Shown: one piece after another, positions 11,301-21,500 of the stretch
How the letters are laid out: every line of letters begins with the position of its first letter
Position numbering within the stretch: the first letter of the stretch is position 1
NCBI RefSeq assembly: GCF_964019385.1
Contig: NC_088655.1
Location: forward strand, 17,118,648 to 17,182,647
Reading direction: 5' to 3'
DNA length: 64,000 bases
Source: Sycon ciliatum
Taxonomy: Eukaryota; Porifera; Calcarea; Leucosolenida; Sycettidae
Notes under the pieces: generated by a model
Seen by the model: only the letters and a program-made list of their open reading frames with translations
Database searches by the model: none
Told to the model about the DNA's origin: nothing
Made by a program: the position numbers and the translations under genes

Positions 11301-14300
11301 CCGAAGAAGGTCTCAGCGCTGAAGCAGATGGAGCACCCCGAGAACGAGGACGAGCTCCAGACGTTCCTCGGGCTAGTCACGTACATGAGCCCGTTCATAC
11401 CGAATGCCAGTACACTGACCGCGCACCTGCGTGAGCTGACCAAGCCAGATACACCGTTCGCCTGGACAGACAGCCACCAGCGCACCTTCGACAAGGTCAA
11501 GGCCGCCATTTCGACAGAAGTAACGCTCAGTTACTTTGACCCAGGCAAGGCAACGACACTACAAGTCGACGCTTCCATGAAAGGTCTCGGCGCCACTCTG
11601 CTGCAGGACGACAAGCCTGTTGCATTCGCCAGCAAGAAGCTTACCGAGACGGAGTCTCGCTACGCCAATATTGAGCGTGAGCTCTTAGCTGTCGTATACG
11701 GGTGTGAAAGATTCCACACCTACCTATTCGGTCAGTCATTCACAGTAGAATCCGACCACAAGCCGCTGGAGTCAATCAAGCTCAAGCACCTCCGCGCAGC
11801 CTCGCCGCGTCTACAGCGCATGCTGCTGAAGCTGCAGCCGTACGACATGACCATCAAGTACCGCCCCGGAAAGGACATTCCGATCGCAGACGCGCTATCC
11901 CGACTGTCGCCAGAGGAAACAGAGCCAATTGAGGACCTCGACGTCAGTGTACACGCCGTGTTCCCGCAATTCAGCGATGCAGCGATGACGAGGATCCGCG
12001 AGGCGTCGGCTAAAGACGCCGAGATGTCAGCACTGAAGGAGATGATCTTCAGTGGCTGGCCATCAGAGAGGAGCGCGGTGCCGGCAATTCTGCTCCCGTA
12101 CTGGAATTTCCGCGACGAGATGAGCACCGAGGACGGTCTCATCCTGAAGAGCAGTCGCGTCCTGATTCCCCCGCCAATGAGGGGGGAAATCCTCAGCAAG
12201 CTGCACGCCAGCCACCAAGGCATAGAGAAGACCAAGCTGCGAGCCAGAACGTCCGTCTTCTGGAAGGACATCAACAAGGATATCGAAGCAACTGTCTCAT
12301 CTTGCACGACGTGCCAGCGCCACCAGAGCAGTCAAGCCAAAGAACCACTGGTGCAGCCCGATATTCCGCCAAGGGCATGGCACACCTTAGGCACGGACCT
12401 GTTCTACCTCGGCGGGTCAGAATACCTCATTGCCGCCGACTACTACTCCAAGTACTTTATCACCCGGAAGCTGCCTGCCGGACAAGCGACCAGCAGGGCC
12501 ATCATCCAGCACCTCAAGGAGATTTTCGGTGAGCACGGCATCCCAGCCGTGCTGAAGTCGGACAACGGGCCGCAATACAGCAGCCATCTGTTCGCGGAGT
12601 TTGCTGCCGAATATGGATTCCGCCACAGTACGTCGTCGCCACATCACCCGCAGAGTAACGGGTTTATCGAATCGCAAGTCAAGATCGCTAAGAGAGCTCT
12701 CGAGAAGGCAAGGGAGAGCGGGACCGACCCGCACTTAGCACTGCTGTGCATTCGCGCCACCCCAGTGTGCCAGGGCTTACCGTCGCCGGCCGAGATGCTG
12801 TTCGGTCGTCAGGTACAGGACAACCTGCCTCGCAAACACCAGCGCGACACTCGGGACGAGGCCATCCGACAGAAGCTCGAGGAACGGCAAGACCAGCAGA
12901 AAGTACACCATGACCAGCGAGCGCAGTCTCTCCGCCCCCTAGTTCCTGGTCAGCACGTCGGCATCCGCAGCCCGACCACGCACCTGTGGGAACCTGGTAT
13001 CGTAACCCAGTCTGTCAACGGGCCACGGTCATACATGGTGCAGCCTGACCATGGGACAGAAGTGCGGCGCAACCGTACCCACCTCAGAGAGAGGCGGGTC
13101 CACTTCCCGCCGGATGCCAGTCTCGCAGGCCCTCAGCCGCCGAGTGACGTGCCGTCGCCGTGGAGCGACGTTAGCCAGTCTCAGCCGCCGTCACCGTGTG
13201 ACGTCCGCCAGCCTGCTGAACCTGCCACCCAGCTGTATCGAACACGGTCTGGCCGCGCAGTCGCACCCAGGTCAATCCTGGATGTGTAGGGCCAGAGAGG
13301 CCTCATGGACCTGTTCGCTTATGTCACAGTAGCTGAGGTGCCATTGTTATATTGTACATAGAGCTATTGTTGGATACTATGTCTCTGTATTGTTAGCACG
13401 CCGTCGTGTGCCATTCATGATTGTTACCTTGTACATAGAGCTATTGTTGGATGTTATGTTCTATATTGTGAACACGCCGTCATATACGTACGGTATGTTA
13501 TGTAGGTTGTTAAACTGATAAACTCCCTTATGACGAAGGGGATGTTGTATTATGATGTAATGCATTACGTAGCCATGCAAGAGCATGCGCGAGATACGCA
13601 TCTCGCAGCTGCCTACTTTCATGCAGGATCCTTTAGATGTCGTGGTTCTTATGATTTGCCTACAATGGCCAAGTGAGAATATAATCCTATCGTAAACAAC
13701 TGACTTGTTTACCCCGAAACACAGTATACAATTCACACATTCCATGTAGATTGATTTATATTTGAAAAGCAATGCATCCTCGAACACATTCCTCACCAGT
13801 ATTGCCTGTTGCTGTCTCCTGCAAAGCACTAGAGGACGAAGGCAAGGGCAGCGAGTCATCAATTTCTACGGTTTCTAGAGCAGTGTCGGCAGAAAACCCA
13901 AAGCCAACAGTTGGGTGATCAGCAAATAGCTCGTAGTAGAGCTGCAGGTGCTGCCACTTTGTCACCTGAGATCATGAACAGAATATGGTACAAAACAAGT
14001 GTCTCAAAAAAGCAATGGCTCCACACCTACATGTACATGTACATTGTACAGCCGTTGTGCTATACAATTTATCAATATTATTTTTATGAACACATTGGAA
14101 TCAAAATACACTCCGGCAAGCTTGTGACCAGTAATAATAATTCAGAACGAATAGTCAAAAATCAAATTAATAGTTATATTCTATCAATTGCAAGTACTGT
14201 ACCTCGTGCAATTTCTTCCAGTCAATCTCAACAGGTTCTGGGCCGTCCTCATCATCAGCTGCCGACCCGGTGGAAACCTTCTTGTGCAGAAGTGGCTTGA

Positions 14301-14549
14301 CATGCTTCAAAAGAAGCCTCTTGCCGGCGGCTTTCAGGTATTCCACTTTGTTTTTTTTATTTTTTTATCCGATATATCTTCCATCCAGGTGGGCATGGTT
14401 CCATACTCCAAAGTCGCAAATTTCTTCAACTCAGTCCCAATCCACTCTCGCTTTTTGGTGTCCTTCTTCATCATAGTTTGGTGCCTTGTCTTGGCCTCAA
14501 ACCAAAGCTCGAGCAATCTCCGTTCTAGAGGGGCAGTCCAATAATCCAT
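8348..14549 (-). CDS. Harbinger Myb/SANT-like DNA-binding protein, spliced, Gypsy in intron
   Basis: The second Harbinger gene, which in this superfamily encodes a Myb-like partner that binds the transposon ends with the transposase. The N-terminal exon starts at ATG 14549 with a Myb/SANT pattern (MDYWTAPLERRLLELWFEA, conserved tryptophans). An A-rich run near 14352-14370 shifts the frame by one base before the next segment, which ends at donor 14203. Exon 13797-13965 has acceptor TCTCAG and donor GTGAGG. The last exon, 8847-8348, encodes an acidic stretch and then a Gln-rich coiled coil ending GDSDKEK. Junction phases agree (0, then 1). The last intron hosts the 4.7 kb Gypsy element in opposite orientation. 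The A-run shift may be a real mutation or an assembly error. Confidence 0.75.
9022..9200 (+). repeat. Gypsy-1 5' LTR
   Basis: 179 bp, TG...CA, followed at once by the primer-binding site (9201-9213). Short for a Gypsy LTR. Confidence 0.95.
9201..9213 (+). promoter_or_regulatory. Gypsy-1 primer-binding site
   Basis: TGGTGTCAGAAGT directly abuts the LTR end, the expected place for tRNA-primed minus-strand synthesis. I did not identify the tRNA. Confidence 0.65.
9270..13289 (+). CDS. Gypsy-1 Gag-Pol polyprotein (1339 aa)
   Basis: A single frame encodes all functions. Gag capsid-like helices span about residues 10-200, and two CCHC knuckles about 210-245 (CGKCGRTHHPSKC, CNKCGKANHWANVC). The aspartic protease is near residue 325 (VDTGAQGN). 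Reverse transcriptase follows, with VDVKCGYWNVEL and a catalytic box GIADDIVTYG near 617, where most Gypsy enzymes have YVDD. RNase H is next (DASMKGLGATLL). Integrase has an HHCC zinc region (HASHQG...CTTCQRHQ) and DDE residues near 1041, 1096 (SDNGPQYSS) and 1132 (GFIESQ). There is no frameshift between gag and pol. ATG 9270 is 57 bp after the primer-binding site. It is probably translation-competent. Confidence 0.95.
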   Translation: MAEAAGFTPPSMDWQAADLPDEFERFQQYCLLVFQGPFSDKCDKEKVAYVMLWIGRTGVDAFNSFEWDNASDKSKVAAVFKKFNKHLQPRVNARLARFELQKYRQQPDESVDDFFARCKKKTSKCKFRDAQETNDRLIEQLIVGTKHSKVQERLLEGGSDLTLDEALDKARTYEATQRHMEQLSTATSSSRLPETVHAISKSVGHADCGKCGRTHHPSKCPAHGSTCNKCGKANHWANVCRSQGRDEAHGRGQQRGRWRQRSPSPRERYPQRSPSPRRRFDALHFDAVIVDSVERHQPPLEREVFATLNVSLDNTNRPATLRAKVDTGAQGNILPLRVFCQMFPQHVGPNGYPKPKSVKPSSTTLTAYGGSKIKQCGTRPIPCSYNGKSQLADFYITDCPGTAIIGLPTATALQLVTLNCAVQEKPASIRDKDDLMKQYPKCFDGIGKFPGKYHITVDPNVVPVVHPPRHLHAIALRDEIKTELEDMIQNGIITKIQEGEPTAWVNSLVFRLKDNGKLRLCLDPKDLNHAILREHHVVSTIEEITPKLRGAKVFSIVDVKCGYWNVELDDESSYLTTFNTPFGRFRFLRMPFGLKMSQDVFQARIDQTFEGCSGVTGIADDIVTYGTSDEDHDLNMHQMMVRCEQSGLKLNPDKCRIKEDKIKFFGIICSANGIQPDPKKVSALKQMEHPENEDELQTFLGLVTYMSPFIPNASTLTAHLRELTKPDTPFAWTDSHQRTFDKVKAAISTEVTLSYFDPGKATTLQVDASMKGLGATLLQDDKPVAFASKKLTETESRYANIERELLAVVYGCERFHTYLFGQSFTVESDHKPLESIKLKHLRAASPRLQRMLLKLQPYDMTIKYRPGKDIPIADALSRLSPEETEPIEDLDVSVHAVFPQFSDAAMTRIREASAKDAEMSALKEMIFSGWPSERSAVPAILLPYWNFRDEMSTEDGLILKSSRVLIPPPMRGEILSKLHASHQGIEKTKLRARTSVFWKDINKDIEATVSSCTTCQRHQSSQAKEPLVQPDIPPRAWHTLGTDLFYLGGSEYLIAADYYSKYFITRKLPAGQATSRAIIQHLKEIFGEHGIPAVLKSDNGPQYSSHLFAEFAAEYGFRHSTSSPHHPQSNGFIESQVKIAKRALEKARESGTDPHLALLCIRATPVCQGLPSPAEMLFGRQVQDNLPRKHQRDTRDEAIRQKLEERQDQQKVHHDQRAQSLRPLVPGQHVGIRSPTTHLWEPGIVTQSVNGPRSYMVQPDHGTEVRRNRTHLRERRVHFPPDASLAGPQPPSDVPSPWSDVSQSQPPSPCDVRQPAEPATQLYRTRSGRAVAPRSILDV
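13543..13721 (+). repeat. Gypsy-1 3' LTR
   Basis: 179 bp, one difference from the 5' LTR by eye, preceded by the polypurine tract at about 13535-13542. Confidence 0.95.
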
Positions 14550-14919
14550 AGTCTGATCGATACACCGACGCGCGGTCAAGGCGAAAGGCAAAGGCAAAGC
14601 ATGGAAAGCAAACTGGAGAGAAAGACACGCGGTCAAAACCAAATGAAAAGGCAAACCGAAGCATGGAAACAAGGAAGAACGTAGACGATGTCGATCTCAT
14701 GCTCAGTTCCCACATGTACTCGAATTTCCCCTCCCGCGCTTCGGATTTCAGCCGGCTTGTACAAGCTGTGGCTGAAACAAGCGGGAAAAAACGGATGAGA
14801 GTCAGCCACGGAGGAAAGTCGCTTGTCGGACTTTTTCAGCCATTTCCATGGTGATAGTGACGTAAGCAAGCGCTTTTTTTCGGCTGAACGGCTGAATCTT
14901 GCTCGGTGTGACCGCGGCC

Positions 14920-15084
14920 TAAGGTTTGGGGAAAGGGTAATACCAAGGGGACAGGGCCTGTCAGCCGTCGTAACCTCAGTGTCATCCATTTTGAAGGGGC
15001 AGGGAGTTACAGCATGTTTCCGAAGGGACACATAAACACACTTGCTGGTGTTAAACTTCATGGCAGTGGTTCTTGACCATTTAA
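14920..15084 (-). pseudogene. LINE-1 middle RT fragment between two insertions
   Basis: On the minus strand this reads KFNTSKCVYVSL and then a DDTEVTT and CPLGITLSPNL block, the part of a LINE reverse transcriptase just after the catalytic YADD region. If the TTAA element is skipped (one TTAA retained), it joins the upstream piece in frame as DIEHCLKWSRTTAMKF. On its other side it ends exactly at the Harbinger TAA target. It proves that 1834-2633, this piece and 17241-18462 were one element. Confidence 0.85.
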
Positions 15085-15948
15085 GGAGGCTCCAACCTTC
15101 TGCGCTGCGCAGCCGGTCTGGCCCTCTGTTTTTTGCAGGCAAAAGTCTTGTTTTTGCCGATAAGTGCGAAAAGTTGGGAAATTCCCATCTCAACTTACTA
15201 AAATTTGAACTCCGCGATCGACAGTCATATCAGAGCATATTGTTTCATTCTTCACCTGTAGTATTCCCTGGGCCCCATCGAGGTTCCTGTTGTTTTCTCT
15301 TCCGTTGTGTCAGTGGGTATCAGGGCATATTTTCAAAAGCATCGCTGGTGTGAGCAAGAAGTTGACTTCACAGCTCGATTTCTCGAGATCCTGAATAATG
15401 TTGCTTGACGAAAAAATGACCAAGGAGAACGGAGCCAAGCGTCTCGATGGCTGTGTAACACCAGGGACCAAAACCTACTGTAGTATGTAAGCGCGTTTTG
15501 GAGAGAGAGATTGAAGTGGGTGCACAGACTCTGGTAAGTGGATCCACTTCTAATTCTCAAGTGGCGAAATATATTGCTACGCTGAAAACATTGCAGTCTT
15601 GAGTGAGTGGTAAATCGTTGGTGAGCTACTGCTCAGTGACTTGGGCTATTTACGAAAGCTGTGACCTGTCAGGTGCCAACGTCGCCAGCAGTAAGTCATC
15701 ACCTCCGTCCACTTGAATAATATAATGTGCATAAAATGCAGCACTGAAAATTGAGTATATTGTTTTGCAGTACTATTCTCTATTGTCAGAGTGTGAAGTA
15801 TTTTGTAAATGTTGTGTTGTACAGCACCAGTGATTTGAAAATATTCCTACACTACTCACACCAGTTCTATTATGATGAATGCATGCACCTGTACCCATAA
15901 GCACCATGTGCATGCACATACGCAGGCACGTGTGTGAGCCTACATGTC

Positions 15949-15983
<35 letters not shown>

Positions 15984-17240
15984 GTACATGTTGTGTGTGT
16001 GCGCGCGCGTGCGCACGCGTGCACAAGTGCATGGACAGCAGAATATGGTAACTAAGCTCAAGAGCATGCATTTTACATGTAGGTGTATGCTATTGCGGGT
16101 GCGCGTATATGACGTACATGTATTTGTGTGTGCAATGGGTACTTGCTTGTGAGTGTGCATGTAAGCGTACATGTATGTATCAATGTGGGCAATGCGCATG
16201 CACCCACATACACTTGTGGTTGTTCCATGTTATTAGGAATAGTGTTATGATTATACCTAATGGGTGTTACAATTACTAGCAGTTGTTCATAGCCAATATT
16301 GAGTTGAACTTGCATCTACATTGTACATGTACTACAAACATGAAACTGTGAAGTTATTGGCCAAGAATATAATAATTGTTATCCTCCTCAAGCTCTTTGC
16401 CTGTTGCTTTATGAGAAATACTAGGAGTGAACTATTGCAAGAGATGTGATGCAAAGCTGGTCTGAACTGAACGCGTTCAGGGTCAGTAGGCCGGCCTTGG
16501 CCTGGATCATGAATAACGTTGTGCATGGATCATGCCGATATCTAGATCAAGGGCTAAAAAGCCCAGGAACCATGGCCTCATCTAGTCTCCAAGTATACTA
16601 TATCAATATGGGGGACCATTCAATGCTTTTGACACAAAAAATTGGAGTAATACAACAAGGAATGCATGGAATGATCACCTTACCTGAAAAATAGCAATTC
16701 CAAGAATGGTGGAAAATCGGCCAATTTTCTGTCCTATTTTTATTTTTGGAGGTCTAAAATGCACGGTAACCCCCCTAAAATTATATATTTCTAGTTTCTA
16801 TGAAGTATGAGGATGCCAAAATAAAATAAAAAGGGCATGTCCATGAATAAATTATGAAGCTGTGCACCCAATTGTACTTTGCGGATGGACATTTCTGCGA
16901 AGTTCATTTTTGTACCAAAATTACTATTTTTCCGAGTAGTCAATGCTGATTGCCAGATTTTCTTGCTCAAATGCTTTACTGTGATGTGTGAAAGGACTTG
17001 CAATCACAAAGAGAAGCCAGACAACTGGTAAATCTGAAATATGACCCCAAAACAAGCAAATTTAGGCCGAAATCGATAAATACACCCACCCCTAGAAATA
17101 CACCTCAAACAGCCTTATCTCCGCGGAAACACCCCCTGAATTTTTTTGTGGAGTAACATGGGATGATACAGAGCACACTCATCCACAAAAAGGAGAGGGT
17201 TTATGAAGAAAAAAATCACCCCCAAAGGGTTGGAGCCTCC
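15085..17240. mobile_element. TTAA-flanked nonautonomous DNA transposon A (2156 bp)
   Basis: The termini are 13-bp inverted repeats GGAGGCTCCAACC (15085-15097 and 17228-17240), flanked by TTAA at 15081-15084 and 17241-17244. Removing it with one TTAA restores the LINE reading frame, so the boundaries are exact. TTAA targets are used by piggyBac and Kolobok transposases; none is encoded here. The interior has a GT/CG microsatellite (about 15948-16020), repeats of TGTACATGTA type and AT-rich DNA. A related element with the same termini lies at 29117-31613. Confidence 0.85.
15948..16020. repeat. (GT)n/(GC)n alternating purine-pyrimidine tract
   Basis: GTGTGT runs merge into GCGCGC runs, twice. 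Such alternating tracts can adopt Z-DNA. The short open frames across it are artefacts. Confidence 0.85.
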
Positions 17241-18462
17241 TTAAGGCAATGTTCAATATCAGCTTGAAAGCTGGCACGGTGAGCGGGCACTGACGTTTTA
17301 GGCGGGGAAACAAGGATTAAATTGGACTCGTCAGCAAAAAGAGAGAGTACTGGAGACAGGGGCATCAGGAAAAGAGTTTATGCTGGATTAAAGAGGAGGG
17401 GGCCGAGATGAGACCCCTGAGGCACCCCAGCTGCGGTGGGCAACGGATCAGATTGACTTTGCCCAACTCGGACACAGATATTACGGTCACTGATGAAGTC
17501 TTTAATCCAATCGCAAGCGTTTGACGAGCACCACCCGGAAACCGACTCCAGGATCAAGTTGTAGCTGACCCTGTCGAATGCCTTGGAGAAATCCAGGAAA
17601 AGCTGATCGCAAGGTGATTTCATGTCAAGAGCGCAGGAAACCGTGGTTGTAAGCTGAACAAGTTGGTCGACTGTTGACTTGGTTCTGCAGAATTCGAATT
17701 GGTTTTCACTAATAAGCTTATGTTTCTCAACAAACGAATAGAACTGGCGACTGACAATTGACTCATACACCTTAGCGATTCGATTTACCAGAGAAATTGG
17801 GCGGTAGTTGCTCGGTTCGGCTGGGCAACCTTTGCCTTTAAAGATGGGTACCACAATGGCAGATTTGCATTCACGAGGCTGTGTTTTGGCGAGTAAACAG
17901 CGGTTGGAGAGGACTCCGAGGGATTGGGAAGTAGCTTCAGCAGTTTCTTTGAGAATTCGTTTACACAACTTACCAGCAGTAGAGCGATATGTGGACAGTC
18001 TAAGTAAACTATCGAATACGGATTGGGCAGAGAAGGGCTGAATGGAACATTTCTCGCTGAAAGTCGGTAGCAAGATGGCAGAGTGCAGATCAGGCTGTGA
18101 CAAGGGAGCCTGGCTGTAACTGGCAAACTTCCTAGCGAGGACGGCGGCCTTGTCTGCACTGCTAGTCACTGGCTTGATCTGGTTGTCTTCCTGGAGGTCG
18201 GGGATAGCAGAGGTCGGGCGACTAATGTTGCAAAGGAGTTTCGCCACCATGAGTAGGACCCACGGTGGTTTTGCAGGTCTCTGGCCATCTTTTTTGTGGA
18301 AGTGGCGCTTGGCTTTGCGAATCGCAGAGTTGAGACGATTGGGAGCAAGTCTGCACAATGTCCAAACTTCCGTGGTTCCTAGACGCTTAGCCTTCGAAAA
18401 GAGACGGTCCCTACATTGCCGTTGCCGATGATGAGTGGCTGCGAACCAGGGTGTTTTTCAAT
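17241..18462 (-). pseudogene. LINE-1, upstream reverse-transcriptase part, 5' truncated
   Basis: From about 18462 the minus strand encodes PWFAATHHRQRQCRDRLF, an Arg/Lys-rich linker, then RT motifs: VVPIFKGKG, NYRPISLVNRIAKVYE, the palm motif FLDFSKAFDRVSY and PQGSHLGPLLFNPA. A stop follows, and the next segment reads FADESN where active enzymes have a YADD or FADD box, so catalysis is lost. The endonuclease domain is absent, so the copy is 5' truncated. It resembles the CR1/L2/Jockey group. Confidence 0.85.
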
Positions 18463-18565
18463 TCTCCTATTTTCTCAGGCATAACCCGGGATTCGAACCC
18501 GCACTCTCGCCCTACATGAATTCCCCCATACACTTTGCATTCATACTCATTCTTCCAAGTTGCTT
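18463..18565 (-). repeat. tRNA-like SINE fragment (B box)
   Basis: On the minus strand GCGGGTTCGAATCCCGGG matches the RNA polymerase III B box. The same sequence recurs at about 28440-28540, 28706-28830, 31820-31925 and 32095-32215, making a dispersed family. I did not find a clear A box. Confidence 0.5.
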
Positions 18566-18757
18566 CACGTTGGATTGGATTGGTTTATTTAACGTCGAAT
18601 AACAAACAGGCAGTGTTGCCCTATTACATGAGATCGACTAAAGTTACAGGCACACAAATGTAAGGAAAAGATTAAGAGAAAAAAAATAGAAAAAAAGAGT
18701 AGGATTTAAGACAGCAGCTAGCTAGCAGAGGAAAGATTGCATAATTATTAATTTTGA

Positions 18758-20828
18758 TCAGTGAGCAACGTAAGTCGGTGAATTTTTCAGGTGGGGTAAG
18801 AGGGCGGTCCGGAATTGACCTGGTTTCTTCAGTGATCGTATAGATGCAGGCAACTTATTCCAGAGAGCGGGACATTGATATGAAGGGCTGCGTGTGGCAG
18901 CGGCAGATATGATCCTCGGGAAAAGAAGCAGGGGAACATCTGTGCTCCTCGTTCGACGGGTGTGTGACAGAGGTGTAACGAGGTCATGAAGAAGCACACT
19001 ACAGTTATTATGAATTACACGAAAGGTTAGCAGGAGGAGTTTGCGGCAATACATTTATTGCAGGGGTTGATTGCTGAGGCGTTCAAAAAGAGGGGCAGTT
19101 GCAGACAGGAAGGGAGCAGAGCAGACAACACGCACAGCTCGCTTGAGAAGTTTCTAAAGACGATCACGTTGTGCAGAGGAAAGGGAAGAGGAAAAACTGT
19201 TGCATGCGTATTGCAATATGGGTAAAATTATACATCTCAAGTAGGTTGAGCGGCATGGCATGGGGAGGCACTGCCTGTGGCGGAAGAGAATGGCAATCTT
19301 TGAGGACACTGTCTTGGCTACATGGTCAACCATTGTGTTCCATTTCAGGTCGTCATCGATGTGCAAGCCCAGGTACTTGGCGCTTGTCACTTGCTGGAGG
19401 AGTGTAGCTGCACAGTGCACATTCAATGTCAATGTCGATTGGCAGGAATAAACAATATTTGTGTTTTTCGACTATTCAGGATTAGGTTGCGCTCACCGAG
19501 CCAGTTGCTGAGATGGGTGATGGCTGAAGACAGGTTGTGTGACAGCACTACCTTGTCGTTCCTGCTATCGTGTAGCATGATGTCGTCCGCGAATTGGGTT
19601 ACCTGGACGGCAAACTGATCCACTTCACTGGCCACATCCCTGACATATATGACAAACAATAGTGGTCCCAGTACAGACCCTTAGGGAACCCCACTTGAGC
19701 ATGTGAAAGATGAGCTGCTATCGCCGCTGATGACGACTTGTTGTTGACGATTTGAGAGGTGGTCGCTTAACCAGTTCAGGGCTGTGCCGGAGATTCCAAG
19801 CTGGAATAGGTCTTCGACAAGTGTCTGATGCTGGAACTTGTCAAAGGCCTTTGATATGTCCAGGAAAGCAGCGCCAGTTGACAGCCCGTCATCTCGGGCT
19901 CTTACGAATTTGTCTGTAACCATTGTGAGAGCATCCTCTGTAGAGTGGTGGCGTCTGAAGCCAAATTGACAGGAAGGGTAAAGATTATGTTCAGCCAGGT
20001 ATTGACTGAGTTGCTCATGGACGATACGCTCAAGCAGCTTGGAGACTATAGGGAGCAAAGAGACAGGTATATAGTTGGTGGGTTGACTGGGGTCACCACC
20101 TTTGTAGACGGGAGTGATGTTGGCGATTTTCATGCTCGGTGGCAGCTGGCCTTCGGGCAATGATTTGTTGAAGATGAGCATCAGTGAGGGTGCAAGAAGG
20201 TCAGCGCATGATTTAAGAATCGTTCCGGGCAAGCCATCACTGCCAGTAGCTTTTGTCGTGGCTATTGACGATAGGAGCTTACGCACACGGGCAATGGTAA
20301 CAGGCTTAAAGATTGAAAGGCTGTTCGGAGACATGGGGCCTTGAGGTAGAGTCAAGGCTGGGGGACGTTGAGGATCATTGACCATGCCTGCAAACACATT
20401 ACCAATGTCATCCGGGAGCATTTGGGAAGAGTGTGGACTGGCTGCCGTCCGCTCAGCTGATTCAATACACGCCAAGTCTGCCTTGGGTTCCCTGTAGCGT
20501 TCACAAATGCTTCATTGTAATGCTGTTCCTTCAGTGCTCGGTTAGTGCGGGTAACCTCCCGTCTGGTCTGCTGGAAGCTGCGGTAGTCCACATCAAGTCT
20601 GGTTCTCAGCCACTTACGATGCAGTTTGTTGCGCATGCGCACAAGCGCTGCGAGCTCCGGGGTATACCATGGTGCGACATTGTGGGCACGGTGCTTCCGA
20701 GGCCGGAGTGGTGCATGTTGATCTACAAGTGACATGAGACACTCGTGCCACTGGGTCCACATTTCGGTACAGGTTCCCTTCATGGAGCACAGGTTAGCAC
20801 ACTGGATATCTTGCCGAAACAGGTCCAT
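18758..20828 (-). pseudogene. LINE-2 ORF2 reverse transcriptase region
   Basis: RT motifs in order: KATGSDGLPG, ANITPVYKGGDPS, NYIPVSLLPIVSKLLER, the palm motif AAFLDISKAFDKF, then SSGVP, a stop at about 19681 and GSVLGPLLFVIYVRDV. The catalytic box is FADDIMLHDS (intact DD). The thumb follows (SAKYLGLHIDDDLKW), and the C-terminal block has the ALWNKLPASIRS pattern. The stop lies where PQG would have Gln, a single-base CAA-to-TAA change. Further frame breaks lie near 19430 and 19150. It is inactive as it stands. Confidence 0.9.
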
Positions 20829-20832
20829 ATTG

Positions 20833-21494
20833 CTACCTCCTTCCTATCTTTCTGTACGGCGCCACTGCTTGGCATTCCCTGCTTAGTAAATCTGCTGTAC
20901 AGACACTAGAAATACATCATAAACGTGTGTTGAAAATTATTTTTCGTAAACCCACTCTTTTCCCCTCTACTGATCTATATAGTTTGGCCTCCACCAGCCC
21001 CATCTCTATTCTGTCGCAGAGACAGTCATGCGTTCTGGTCCATCGTATTAAACTGAACATTGTCCCTGAACATCTCACCAAGTATAATTGGTTTACTTTC
21101 GCACGGGACACTCGCAATGGCATAGTACTTCCCAGAGCTTTGTCAACTATGTTTACCAAATCTCCTATCTTCTCTGCATACTCGTATTGGCTCAAGCTGC
21201 CCATGGAAATGAAGACAATATCCAATATTAGACAGTTCATAGACCATGTTAAATGTCATGCCACGTTGTAGGCTCGCTCGCCTCTTTTGCTAGCTTATCT
21301 CGCCGCTCTCCACCATGGTCAACATAGCGATACATTTCACCCCGCTGATGCATTATTTTCTTCCGATTATCATCTTCTTTCCTTCATTCTTTCTTCTTTT
21401 TTTCTTCTCTTGCCATGGCTGGCTAACGCCCCCTCCTTTGCATTGGCTTCTGCCATTGGACGGTGAAATAATAAAATAAAATAAAATAAATAAA
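20833..21494 (+). mobile_element. LINE-3, 3' end fragment inserted in LINE-2
   Basis: The plus strand encodes an ORF2 C terminus (IFLYGATAWHSLL, LEIHHKRVLKIIFRK, then YWLKLPMEMKTISNIRQF) ending at stop 21271. It is followed by about 200 bp of 3' UTR and an (AATAAA)-rich tail (about 21465-21494). The 6-bp target duplication ATATTG lies at 20827-20832 and 21495-21500. It is a severe 5' truncation, and its sequence differs from LINE-1, -2 and -4. Confidence 0.85.
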
Positions 21495-21500
21495 ATATTG

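Larger units (their letters stand above)
9022..13721 (+). mobile_element. Ty3/Gypsy LTR retrotransposon, full length (4700 bp)
   Basis: Two 179-bp direct LTRs (9022-9200 and 13543-13721), both TG...CA, differ by one base that I could find (A versus G near the 3' end). The flanking 5-bp duplication is CAGTA (9017-9021 and 13722-13726). A primer-binding-like TGGTGTCAGAAGT follows the 5' LTR directly, and a purine tract (GAAGGGGA) precedes the 3' LTR. One uninterrupted gag-pol frame lies between. Near-identical LTRs and the intact frame point to a recent insertion. It lies in the last intron of the Harbinger Myb-like gene. Confidence 0.95.
2634..14919. mobile_element. PIF/Harbinger DNA transposon, 12.3 kb, nested host of other elements
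   Basis: Both ends carry a 17-bp terminal inverted repeat starting GGCCGCGGTCACACC (2634-2650 and 14903-14919). Each is flanked by TAA (2631-2633 and 14920-14922), the three-base TWA target of PIF/Harbinger. Inside are the two expected genes: a DDE transposase (plus strand) and a Myb/SANT-like protein (minus strand). The element sits inside a LINE and has itself received a 1035-bp inverted-repeat element, a small hAT-like element and a Ty3/Gypsy element. Without these it would be about 6.3 kb. Terminal repeats, target duplication and gene content all agree. Confidence 0.9.

Noticed and set aside
15773-16315. Overlapping His/Thr and Val frames
   Set aside because: They span a GT/GC tract in element A and show no domain.
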